A stretch of 64,000 nucleotides of DNA from Neopararhizobium haloflavum (GTDB lineage: Bacteria; Pseudomonadota; Alphaproteobacteria; Rhizobiales; Rhizobiaceae): assembly GCF_002750855.1 (NCBI RefSeq), contig NZ_NWUC01000007.1, positions 124,001-188,000 of the forward strand. Reading direction: 5' to 3'. Below the pieces are notes generated by a model. The model was not told where the DNA came from and searched no databases. It worked only from the letters and a program-made list of their open reading frames with translations. Positions 28,425-38,700 of this stretch are shown piece by piece (position 1 is the stretch's first letter; each line of letters opens with the position of its first letter). Made by a program: the position numbers and the translations under genes.

Positions 28425-29093
28425 TCAGCGCCGATCGCTGGAAAACACACTGAGATCGGCCACATCGAGCTTCGAAACTTCGATGACGACCTGCGTGCGG
28501 CTATAGACATTGAGCTTGCGCAATATTTCGGAAACATGCGCCTTGATCGTCGTTTCCCCGACATTGAGTTCGAACGCGATCTGCTTGTTGAGAAGCCCTT
28601 CCCGCAGCATCTGCAATACGCGCAATTGCTGCGGCGTCAGGGTCGACAACCGACCGATCATTTCCTTGCGCGCGGCGTCCCCGTCGGTGGAACTGGGCGG
28701 GGCGTAGAATGCGGGAACATAGATCTCCCCGTCCATCACGCGCTGGATCGCAGTCGTCAGTTCCTGTTTGCGAACCGATTTGGGAATGAAGCCCGAGGCA
28801 CCATAGGAGAGAGCTTCCGAGATCACCCGCGCATCCTCATGGCCCGAAACGACCACCACTGGCACCCGCGGATAATGGCTGCGCAATTGAAGCAACCCCT
28901 CAAACCCCTGCACCCCTGGAATTTTGAGATCCAGAAGGACGAGGTCGAAATTGCGTTCATCGCGGAGTATTTCCAACGCGCTGGTAAAATCTACCGCATC
29001 CATGGTCTCGACGTCGGGATAGGCCAGTTCCACGGCACTGTGCAACGCTTCGCGGAAGAGTGGATGGTCGTCGATGATCAGGAAACGTGTCAT
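28425..29093 (-). CDS. NarL/FixJ-type response regulator
   Basis: This 222-residue protein has a receiver (DD at 8-9, phospho-site D55 in LLDLKIPG, K105) and a LuxR-type helix-turn-helix (about 155-215, with LTPQQLRVLQMLREGLLNKQIA split by a wing-free linker). ATG 29093 is chosen because it begins the receiver core MTRFLIIDDH. It converges on the hybrid kinase with 5 bp between stops, which makes it the likely phosphorelay output of the FIST-kinase pair. Its targets are unknown; the divergent coxS/FIST region is the nearest candidate. Confidence 0.85.
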   Translation of the reverse strand: MTRFLIIDDHPLFREALHSAVELAYPDVETMDAVDFTSALEILRDERNFDLVLLDLKIPGVQGFEGLLQLRSHYPRVPVVVVSGHEDARVISEALSYGASGFIPKSVRKQELTTAIQRVMDGEIYVPAFYAPPSSTDGDAARKEMIGRLSTLTPQQLRVLQMLREGLLNKQIAFELNVGETTIKAHVSEILRKLNVYSRTQVVIEVSKLDVADLSVFSSDRR

Positions 29094-29425
29094 AATCTCA
29101 ATGAAAGCGGCCAGTGGCCATTTGTCACCCCTAAACTCGCCGGCCAGGCAAATTTTCCGGCGCATTTATGCAGTTGGTGGGGTCTAGAGCTTGCCGGCAA
29201 CCCCTTGGCTCCTATTTGCTCTCGAAATGTAGGGGTGGCGGAACGCCGCCCCGCGACGGAATCTCGCACCTGCGAGAATTATAATCACGTCATGTAACAT
29301 GAAGCGCGCAATAGTTGCGCGGGGTTTGGGAACCATGCCCCTGAAATCCCATTGTCTTTCCCAATATTGCGGCTAACCGTGATCTGATGGTGCATCGCAC
29401 AATCGCTGCGAATTGGAGTAGCTGA
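29094..29425. promoter_or_regulatory. Divergent intergenic region between the response regulator and ndvA
   Basis: These 332 bp hold no gene. Two inverted repeats stand close together: TCTCGCA (29262-29268) with TGCGAGA (29271-29277), and CGCGCAA (29305-29311) with TTGCGCG (29315-29321). An AT-rich stretch lies between them. Either may be an operator or a leader hairpin for ndvA. Confidence 0.4.
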
Positions 29426-31198
29426 ATGACATTGACGGAAATCTATTGGCGGGCTCTCCGCTACCTCGGGACCGAGCGAACGGGAGTTCTCTTCGTCTGC
29501 GCCGCCAATGTCGTGCTCGCAGTCGTCACGATTGCCGAGCCGATCCTGTTCGGACGTGTCATCGATGCGATCGCCGAACGCTCGGGCATCACGTCGACAC
29601 TCGGGCTTTGGGCCGCGCTCGGCATCTTCAACATCGTGTCCTTCGTGATCGTCGCGCGCAGTGCAGATCGCCTGGCGCACCGGCGCCGCGTTCAGGTGCT
29701 GTCGGATTCCTTCGAGCGCGTGATCCGCATGCCGCTTTCCTGGCATCACGACAAAGGCACCTCGAATGCGCTGCACACGATGCTGCGCGCGGTCGAGGCG
29801 CTTTTCGGTCTTTGGCTGGAGTTCATGCGCCAGCACCTGACGACGGCCGTCGCCCTGGTGCTGCTGATACCCACTGCGCTCGCCATGGATCTTCGCCTGA
29901 CGATGGTCCTCGTCGTCCTCGGCGTTCTTTATTTCATGATCGGCCGCTTCGTCATGAAACGGACGAAGGAAGGCCAGAGTGCGGTCGAGCGTTATCACCA
30001 TGACGTATTCGGCCATGTCAGTGACTGCATATCCAACGTTTCCGTCCTGCAGAGCTACAATCGCATGGACAGCGAGGTGCGTCAGCTTCGCATCCACACC
30101 ACCCGCCTGCTGGGTGCACAGTTCCCCGTTCTGGACTGGTGGGCGCTTGCCAGCGGTCTCCATCGCATGGCCTCGACGATTTCGATGATCGTCGTCCTCC
30201 TGATCGGGGCGCTGCTCGTCTCCTCGGGTCAGTTGCGAGTCGGTGACGTCGTGGCGTTTGTCGGCTTCGCAAACCTGCTGATCAGCCGGCTGGACCAAGT
30301 GATGCAGTTCGTCAACCAGATCTTCGAGGCACGCGCCAAGCTGGTCGACTTTTATGCGCTGGAGGATGCCGTCGACCAGAGGGACGAGCCGGCCGGACTC
30401 ATCGACGTCGGCCGGGTGAAAGGTCATGTCCGGTTCGAGAACGTCACGTTCCAGTTTCCGAATTCCGGACACGGGGTGCGCGACTTGTCCTTCGACATCC
30501 CGGCCGGCAAGACGGTCGCTATCGTCGGCCCGACGGGCGCGGGAAAGACCACGCTGATCAATATGCTGCAACGCGTGAACGATCCTCATCAGGGTCGCAT
30601 CATGATCGATGGCACGGACATCAGCACCCTCACCCGCAAATCGCTGCGCGACAACATCGCAACCGTGTTTCAGGACGCCGGGCTGCTCAATCGTTCGATC
30701 GAGGAAAACATTCGTCTCGGTCGCACGGAAGCGGCCGATGCCGATGTGACCTCGGCAGCCTCCGCAGCCGCGGCCGACGAGTTCATTCGCAGCAAGTCAA
30801 GCGGATACGACACCGTCGTCGGGGAGCGTGGCGGCCAGCTCTCGGGCGGTGAACGCCAGCGAATTGCCATCGCGCGTGCGGTGCTGAAGGACGCGCCGAT
30901 CCTGGTGCTCGATGAAGCGACGAGCGCGCTCGATGTCGAGACAGAGCAGCGCGTGAAAGATGCGATCGACGAACTCAGGCGCGAACGGACGACATTCATA
31001 ATCGCCCACCGCCTGACCACGGTTCGGGATGCGGACTATGTCATGTTCCTCGATCATGGCCACCTCATCGAGGCCGGAAGCTTCGATGACCTGGCGGCAA
31101 GCAATGGCCGCTTCGCATCGCTTCTGCGCGCTGGCGGCCTGCTGACCGACGACGAGGTTCGCCGTGTCAGCCACGTAGCCATCGCTGAAGCCGCCTGA
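29426..31198 (+). CDS. ndvA: Cyclic beta-1,2-glucan exporter NdvA (ABC permease-ATPase)
   Basis: This 590-residue half-transporter has six membrane spans in its first 310 residues and a C-terminal ABC ATPase: Walker A GPTGAGKTT (near 368), signature LSGGERQR (near 471), Walker B ILVLDEATSAL. Its N-terminus (TLTEIYWRALRYLG) and WWALASGLHRM stretch fit NdvA/ChvA, which moves cyclic beta-1,2-glucan across the inner membrane. GGAG lies six bases before the ATG. The glucan synthase ndvB lies 1.5 kb away on the other strand, which confirms the call. Confidence 0.93.
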   Translation: MTLTEIYWRALRYLGTERTGVLFVCAANVVLAVVTIAEPILFGRVIDAIAERSGITSTLGLWAALGIFNIVSFVIVARSADRLAHRRRVQVLSDSFERVIRMPLSWHHDKGTSNALHTMLRAVEALFGLWLEFMRQHLTTAVALVLLIPTALAMDLRLTMVLVVLGVLYFMIGRFVMKRTKEGQSAVERYHHDVFGHVSDCISNVSVLQSYNRMDSEVRQLRIHTTRLLGAQFPVLDWWALASGLHRMASTISMIVVLLIGALLVSSGQLRVGDVVAFVGFANLLISRLDQVMQFVNQIFEARAKLVDFYALEDAVDQRDEPAGLIDVGRVKGHVRFENVTFQFPNSGHGVRDLSFDIPAGKTVAIVGPTGAGKTTLINMLQRVNDPHQGRIMIDGTDISTLTRKSLRDNIATVFQDAGLLNRSIEENIRLGRTEAADADVTSAASAAAADEFIRSKSSGYDTVVGERGGQLSGGERQRIAIARAVLKDAPILVLDEATSALDVETEQRVKDAIDELRRERTTFIIAHRLTTVRDADYVMFLDHGHLIEAGSFDDLAASNGRFASLLRAGGLLTDDEVRRVSHVAIAEAA

Positions 31199-31264
31199 CA
31201 GGTCAGCTCGGCAAACGTTCCTGCTGGGACGGCCGCGGCCCAAGGGTGCCACCACTCAATTGAA

Positions 31265-31299
31265 AAGGCCGGCGCATCAATGCGCCGGCCTTCTTTTTT
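31265..31299. terminator. Rho-independent terminator between ndvA and opgC
   Basis: Perfect 12-bp arms AAGGCCGGCGCA (31265-31276) and TGCGCCGGCCTT (31281-31292) around TCAA are followed by CTTTTTT. AAAA on the far side gives a shorter T tract for the minus strand, so it can serve both convergent genes. Confidence 0.92.
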
Positions 31300-31330
31300 C
31301 GCGGCCAGGCGTAACCACCATGATGCCCAG

Positions 31331-32509
31331 TCAGACGGCTTTCCCCTCGGGCATCTCGGCCGCAGCGGCGGGACCGGTCTGAGGAACGAGCGATGGCGCC
31401 TTGACCTTGCGACGCAGCAGCTGGCCTTCCCACTCGAGGTAGTAGGCCAGAGCGAACTGCAGTGCGATGCCGGTCGACAGGATGATGGTGTCGATGACGA
31501 AGCCGGTTTCCGTGAGATACCCGATGACCTGTCCGGCCATGGAGAGCACCGTTCCCGCCACAAACACGGCAAGACCATGGCGCCCCATCACCGCCAGCGG
31601 GTTTGATGGCTTGCATCGCGTCCACCGCGAAAAGAACGGGAAGGCAAGGAACACATATGCCATGGCCAGCACATGCAGAAGGCGCGGCAGCGTGAGGAAC
31701 GTTTTGTTGAAATCACCGAGCACAAAGGGCAGCGGCAACCTGTCCTGAAGGCCCCAAAGCGAGAGCTTCACCCAGACGAGCGAAAAAAGGAGCCATCCGA
31801 TCGCCGATGCCACCAGCCAGGGATGGATCGCGATCGTGCCGCCACGGCGCACATGAAGCACCCCGGCGATTCCAATTGCGAAGAGGAACTGCCAGGACAG
31901 CGGGTTCAAGAACCAGAGGCCGTCGTTGGGATAATGCGGCGGTCCGATCCTGTAGAGACCGGCCAGCAACCAGATCATCGCCGAAACGCCCAGCATCAAC
32001 GAAAGGCTCCGGCTCGCAAGATAAAGCAAACCTGGCACCATGATCATCACGGCCGCATACATCGTAAGGATGTTGTTGTAGCCGAGCTGGTGGCCGAGCG
32101 TCACGATGCCGAGCAGCGCTTCCGGCGTTTCCTGAAAGACCGGTGTCAGGTTTATCTTGGTCATCAGTTCCGGTGCGGAGTACCAGAGGGCGCCGGCCGC
32201 GAAAATGGCGATCGTCGCCATGGTCGCCATGACGTGCGCCACATACAGGGTAATCGCGCGGCGCCAGGTGCGGACAAGGACGATCAGGCGATTGCCCGGC
32301 AAGAATTTCGTTCCGTAGGCCAGTCCGACGGCGATGCCGGATATCAGGACGAACGTCTCTGCCGCATCCGAAAAGCCGAAATTGCGACTGGTGAAGGCCT
32401 CGTAGAAATTGCCGGGAACGTGGTTGATGAAGATGGTGATCAGCGCGATGGCACGCAGGACGTCGAGCCTGCTGTCGCGCTGCGTTGCAGGCAGCTGGTC
32501 TTTGTTCAT
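31331..32509 (-). CDS. opgC: OpgC-type membrane acyltransferase, putative cyclic glucan modifier
   Basis: This 392-residue protein is an OpgC/acyltransferase-3-like integral membrane protein. It has RLDVLRAIALITIFINHVP at the N-terminus, with the catalytic-type His, a first-loop GFSDAAETFVLISG, and about ten hydrophobic spans. OpgC succinylates periplasmic glucans, and the Brucella homologue Cgm modifies cyclic beta-glucan. Its position directly downstream of ndvB on the same strand supports that role. The start ATG 32509 is chosen for the conserved N-terminus; no strong ribosome binding site is visible. Confidence 0.85.
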   Translation of the reverse strand: MNKDQLPATQRDSRLDVLRAIALITIFINHVPGNFYEAFTSRNFGFSDAAETFVLISGIAVGLAYGTKFLPGNRLIVLVRTWRRAITLYVAHVMATMATIAIFAAGALWYSAPELMTKINLTPVFQETPEALLGIVTLGHQLGYNNILTMYAAVMIMVPGLLYLASRSLSLMLGVSAMIWLLAGLYRIGPPHYPNDGLWFLNPLSWQFLFAIGIAGVLHVRRGGTIAIHPWLVASAIGWLLFSLVWVKLSLWGLQDRLPLPFVLGDFNKTFLTLPRLLHVLAMAYVFLAFPFFSRWTRCKPSNPLAVMGRHGLAVFVAGTVLSMAGQVIGYLTETGFVIDTIILSTGIALQFALAYYLEWEGQLLRRKVKAPSLVPQTGPAAAAEMPEGKAV

Positions 32510-32646
32510 GTTCAAGTGCTTATCGATTACCGTCCGTTGGCCAGCCTGACGTCGCTGAGCGGCGCGCCCGACTGTCCGATGCGACATGCCTTCAGGCAAC
32601 GAACCTGTGGCCGGCGCATAAGACCCACGTCCCTATTTTGTGAAGA

Positions 32647-32690
32647 GCGGATGCACATTGACCTTCTGCCGAGCCATCTCGTGCATCCGC
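32647..32690 (-). repeat. Inverted repeat in the ndvB-opgC gap
   Basis: Perfect 10-bp arms GCGGATGCAC (32647-32656) and GTGCATCCGC (32681-32690) enclose 24 bp; GTGAA/TTCAC pairs extend the stem after a short mismatch. It begins 18 bp after the ndvB stop. Without a T tract, it looks like an mRNA 3'-end or processing structure more than a terminator. Confidence 0.55.
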
Positions 32691-32708
32691 GTTTTCACTG
32701 AAACGTGA

Positions 32709-35700
32709 TCATGGCGATTTTGTTGCATGGCCGGCGGAAATCGCCAACACACCGTCCTCAAGAAGGTTTCCGTCGACGCGGACCCGGTAGCCCTCATCTG
32801 CCCGTTCGACGACGATTTCCCGGCGCCGCCCCTCAAGAACGAGCCGGGCCGTGTAGCCATCCCATGCGGATGGAAGACACGGTTCGATCATGACGCGATC
32901 GCCTTGGCGTCGTATGCCGAGAATGGCCTCGACCGCGGCGCGGTAGAGCCAGCCGCCCGAGCCCGTATACCAGGTCCACCCGCCACGTCCGTCGCGCTCC
33001 TCGCCGGAATAGACGTCGGCGGCGACGACATAAGGTTCGACCCGGTACCGCTCGGCAGCATCACGCGTGCGCGCGTGACTGATCGGATTGAGCATGTCGA
33101 AGCATCGATGGGCATCGTCGCCGCGGTCCATACGGGCCAATGCATAGACGACCCATGTTGCCGCGTGCGTGTACTGACCGCCATTCTCGCGCACGCCAGG
33201 GGGATAGCCCTTGATATAGCCAGGTTCCTTGTCGGTGTTCTCAAAGGGTGGCGTGAAGAGCCGCACGATCTGTGCATCCTCGTCGACCAACTGGTCGAGA
33301 ACCGCGTCCATGGCCTGGGTGGTCCTGGAGGGATCGCCGTGACCCGACAGAACGCTCCAGCTTTGCGCGATGGAATCGATACGGCACTCGCTGTTTGCCG
33401 CCGAGCCGAGCGGCGTCCCATCGTCGAAATAGCCGCGACGATAATAGGCGCCGTCCCATCCCGCCTCTTCGAGCGCCGATTTGAGTTTGCCCGCATGCGC
33501 TTCCCAGCCGGCGAGGCGTCCGTCATGGCGTTGCGCTGCCAACGGCTTGAACGCGTCGATAGCGCTCAGGAGGAACCAACCGAGCCAGACGCTTTCACCG
33601 CGCCCGTCCTCACCGACGCGGTTCATGCCGTCGTTCCAATCACCGCCCAGGATCAACGGCAGGCCATGCGGACCTGTCCGTTCCACGGCGAGTTGCAGCG
33701 CCCGCGCGCAATGTTCGTAAAGCTGAGCCGTCTCGCCGGAAACCCGCGGTTCGAAAAAGCTGTCGTGCTGGCCCTCGCCGAGTGGATCGCCTTCAATGAA
33801 AGGCAGCGAGACGTCGAGGATGTCCACATCGCCTGTCGCCGCGAGATATTGGGTGACGCCATAGACCAGCCAGACGACATCGTCGGAAATCATCGTTCTC
33901 ACACCGGCACCGCTCGCTGGCAACCACCAATGCTGGACATCGCCCTCGGTGAATTGCCGCCGCGCGGCGTTGAGAATTTGGTCACGCGCCAGCGCCGGAT
34001 CGTGCAGCATGAGCGCCAGCGTGTCTTGCAGCTGGTCGCGGAACCCGAAGGCGCCGCTGGCCTGATAGAAGGCCGAGCGCGCCCGGATACGGCAGGCCAG
34101 GCTCTGATAGGGCAACCAGCGATTGACCATGATGTTCATGGCGTCATCTGGCGTCTCGACCTGCAGCGTATCGAGAAAATCGTCCCACTCGACCTCGGTC
34201 CTTTCCAGGCAGCGCTTGAACGTCTCGCTCCCGTCACGCTGCGCCAGCGCCGTGGCCTCGGCGAGTTGACCGACATCGCCGAGCAGGAACACGATTTCGC
34301 GCTTCTCGCCCGGGGCGATATCGAGATCGGTCGAAATCGCAGCGCACGGATCGCCGTCGGGCTCGGTCATACCCGACAGGACCTTGCCCGCATAGACGGC
34401 CGACGGATGGTAGATCGAACCATTGCGACCAAGAAATTCACGGCGGCTCGATGTGAATGAGACAGCCGCCTCACTGCACGACATGAAGGCGACGCGGTCG
34501 GCATAATCGATGCTATAGGGATTGGCGGCCGACAGAACCCCGCTTGCGCTGTCGAAGGCCGGGACGACGAAGGGCGCCGACTTCGACCTGTTGTTGCCGA
34601 GCACCCACTCCGCATAGCCGTATACCCTCAGGCGCCGCGTCTGCGTGCCGTCGTTGGCGATCACGAGACGCGAGAGCTTGACGGGATTGTCCGGGTCGAC
34701 GACCTGCGTCAGCTCCATATCGAGTCCGTCGGCGCTCTTGGTCTTGAAACAGCTGAAGCCCTGCCCGTGGCGCGCCTCGAATACCTGATTGCGATCGCGC
34801 GAAAGCGCGGCAAACGGTGTGAAGACCGCCGACGTCTCTCGATCCGCGATGAAGAACGCCTCGCCCGGCCTGTTCTCCACCGGGTCGTTGGACCAGGGCG
34901 TCAGCTGATAGTCACGCGAATTGCGGCTCCAGGAAAAGCCGCATCCCTCAGCGGAAATGTGGAAACCGAAATCTCCGTTCGACACAACGTTGATCCACGG
35001 GTGCGGCGTTGCCGCTCCCCCATGCAGCCGAACCACGTAGTCGGATCGCGCCCCTTCGAACCCGCCATAACCGTTGAAGAAGCGCAGCCCTTCGCCGTCG
35101 ATCGCGGCCACTGCCGGCGGCACGGGCTGAATCGCGCGCGATGCGCCGCTGTTTGTCGCCACAGGCCGTGCCCTGGGCGATGGAACAGGTCGTCCTTCCT
35201 CTGCGATACGCTCGCTTTTTGCGCGCGGCACGGTTACGGCGCTGGCCGGCGGTTCGTGCGAGACACGATCGATCTGAGTGGACAGCTTTCCGTTTCGCGC
35301 GTGGAGGACGATCCGCGACGCGGCCATCAGGGCGTCGTACGTCGTCGGTTCCATCAGGTCGCGCCGAACGGCGAAGATGTGCTGCCGCGGTCCTTCGGCG
35401 GTCCCCCGCAAGCGCGCGTTTTCGCACATTGTCTCGATCGAGCGCTGCATGTCCTGCGCATAGGACGTGGCCCGTTCGTTGACGATGACCAGATCGGCGA
35501 CAAGCCCCCTGGCGCGCAGATATTCCTGTGCAAGCAGGGCCTTCTTGACGATTTCCTGGTCGGCCTCGTCATTGATGCGCAGTGCGCAGATGGGATAATC
35601 CCCCGAGATCGCCAGCGGCCAGAGCGCGGATTGCTTCGTCAGGCCCGCGGAGAATGACTCCGTGCCGCTGCGCAGTTGAAGATCCGGATAGATGAGGTAA

Positions 35701-38700
35701 CGGGCCAGACGCTGGAAATCCGCCGCCTCCTGCGAACTGATACCAACGTGACGGGTCTGCACCTGCGAACGTGTCCAGGCCTGCATCATTTCATGATTGA
35801 AGCTCTCCGCATGGCGGTACCGTAGGACAGCGTCCTCGATCTCATGGCGGCTCGGCGCCGCGAGTGTCCAGAAGATCACCCGGCTTTTCTTGCCGGCCGG
35901 TACGCGCACCACCCGCCGCAGCGAAAGGATCGGGTCCATGGTGAACCCCTGGCTGCCGGAAAGCTTCGCGTCGGCATCGAACGCGGCCGCATCGGACAGG
36001 TTGCGCCCCCGGCCGATGAAGGCGCGCCGGTCCGTTTCTGCCTGGGTGTCCCGCGACAGGTTGGAGCTGTCGACGATGAGATGTGCGACATGCATGTCGG
36101 GATCGTTCGGCGCCCGTTTCTTGCGCTCGGCGAAAATGACGTCGCCCTTCGGGCCGATCTCGGTCTTGACGAACATCTTGGAAAACGCCGGGTGCGCGGC
36201 ATCGGCATCGTCGGCGGCGATGACCACCTCCGCATAGGAGGTGACTTCGATGAAGCGATCCTCGGTGCCGTTGTTGAAGATGGTCAGCCTGCGCGCTTCG
36301 GCGTCGCTCTCCACCCCGACGATACACTCCAGTTCCGAGCGGATGTCGCCGACGGTCTTGTAGAATTCCGCCTTGTCGTCGGCGAAGATCGTCAGCGTCT
36401 CTTCGCCTTCGGCCTGCTTGGGTTCGGCCGTCGCCGACCACCAATCACCGGACCGTTGATCGCGCAGGAAGACGAACGAGCCCCAGCGGTCTTCGGTCGG
36501 ATCAGGTTTCCAGCGCGTCACTGAAAGGCCATTCCAACGGGCATAGCCCGAACCTGTCGCCGTCAGCATGGTCGAATAATGGCCGTTCGACATGAGGGAC
36601 GTCATGCGTTCGGCATGAAGCGGATCACGCACGATCCTGAGTTCCGGCCGCCGCAGTTCCGCGGGACCCTTGGATGACAGTTTCTCGTCGTGCTTGATGG
36701 TGATGACCGGCACATCGCGCGGCGCCTTTTCCTGCAACAGCAGTTCTGCCGCCTCGATGACGGGATCGCTGTGGAACAGGTCGCGCAGACGGCCGGAAAA
36801 GACGACGTTGGCGATGGCCGCGATCGACATGCCGTGATGGTGCGCCATGTAGTTGCGAACGACAGCGTATGTCTGCTTTTCGGGAACGCGGCTCGGCGTG
36901 AAATCGACGGCATCGTAATAGCCGTAACGTCCGAGCGCACCAAGGGCGCGGAGCTTTGTCAGGTTGGCAACGGCATCGCGCGGCCGATACTGGCTGGCAA
37001 GCACAGTGGCATAGGGTGCCACGACGGCGTTTTCGCCGAGACCTCGCTTCAGACCCAGAGAGGGAACGCCGAAATTGGAATACTGATAGGTCATCTCGGG
37101 ATCGCGCGCATTGAACGCGGCTTCCGAAATGCCCCATGGAACGCCGAGGCTGGCGCCATACTCCATTTGCCGGCGCACGATGAGATTGTTCGTCTGATTG
37201 AGGATGCCGCCTTGCCGCTCCTGCATCACCAACGGCGGCATCAGATACTCGAACATCGAGCCCGACCATGACATCAGGGCACCATGCGCCCCGACCGGCA
37301 CGATCGGTCGGCCAAGGCGGAACCAGTGCTCCGTCGGCAGGTCCCCCTTGGCAATGCCGAAAAGGCTCGTCAGCCGCGCTTCGGAAGCGAGAAGGTCATA
37401 GCAGCTCTCGTCAAGCTCGCGTTCCGTCACACGGTAGCCGATCGACAGCAGCCGACGATCGGCGCGAAGCAGGAAGCGGAAATCCATGCTGAAGGCGATG
37501 TCGCGCGTGCGCTCGCGCAGAGCCGCGAGCCGGGTGCGCAGCGCCTCGACATGGTGCGGATCGAACACGGCATCCGCCACATGCGCTTCGCAGGTCCGCG
37601 TCAGTGATCGCGCCCAATGGGTCAGATCGCCGCTTTCGACGGAATCGATCTCTTCGTGCAGATCGCCGGAAAGCTTCTCGATTTCCCGCGCAAGCACGGT
37701 GAGATTGATCGTGCGGATCGATGCGAATTCAGGTTCGTGCCTGAGCTTGGCCAAAGCCCGCCGGAAGCCTTGGATGCGCTCGTCGAGCCTGTGCCGCAGG
37801 GGCCGTACGGTTCGCCGGTCGTCGGCGACAAGGGCGAACGTTTCCGCAACCACCGCCGCCACATCATCGATCCCTTCGATCGATCCTTGCAGGAAGGCCG
37901 CCGGTGCGTCTGCCCACTCGCGGCAGGCCGACGATACCGCGATGAGGTGTCCCGCCAGGTTTCCGCTGTCGACCGAGGAAACGTACTGAGGCATCAGCGG
38001 CTGCAGCGTGCGCGTGTCGTACCAGTTGTAGAGATGGCCCCGATGGCTTTCCATCCGACCGATCGTCGCCGTCGTCTGCTCGAGGCGCGACACCGCTTCC
38101 TCAAGGCTTATCCAGCCGAAATCGCGCGCCGATACGATGGAAAGAAGGTAGATCCCGATATTGGTCGGGGACGTGCGCCCAGCAACGATGGGAACCGGGG
38201 TTTCCTGAAAATTGTCCGGCGGCAGGTGATTGTGCTCGGCCGTCACGAAGCTTTCGAAATAGTGCCAGGTCCGCCGGGCGACCTTGCGAAGCTCCAGGCG
38301 GTCGTGCTCGGTCACGACGAGCCGATCCTCCGTCTCGGCGGACTGGCTGACGAACCACGCGACCGCGGGCGAGAGCGCCCACAAAAGGCTGAAGGGAATG
38401 GCGACGAGTTCCCCGCCATTGCCGAAGAACAGGAACGGCACGGTCAACGCCACCAGCGCGATCGCGGGCGCCTGCCACATGGCACGGTAGAATGACGCGA
38501 GATCAACGGAGGCGCTGCCATGCGCCGAGGCGGCCGTGCGCCATTCCAGCATCTTCCGGTGGCTGACGAAGAGGCGATAGAAACTGCGTGCGATCGCGTC
38601 GCCCATGTTCCATGCCGTGTGAGCGATGAAGACGATTCTCAACACGACCTGTGCGGTTGCCGAAGCGAATTCTTCGATCACCGACTGCAGGTGAGCGCGC

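Noticed and set aside
29285-30589. 434-codon minus-strand frame opposite ndvA
   Set aside because: It lies wholly antisense to a gene with all ABC motifs, and its His/Asp/Arg-rich translation matches no family.
32727-34460. 577-codon plus-strand frame opposite the 3' part of ndvB
   Set aside because: It is the complementary shadow of the GH94 domain; low-complexity composition and no start site.
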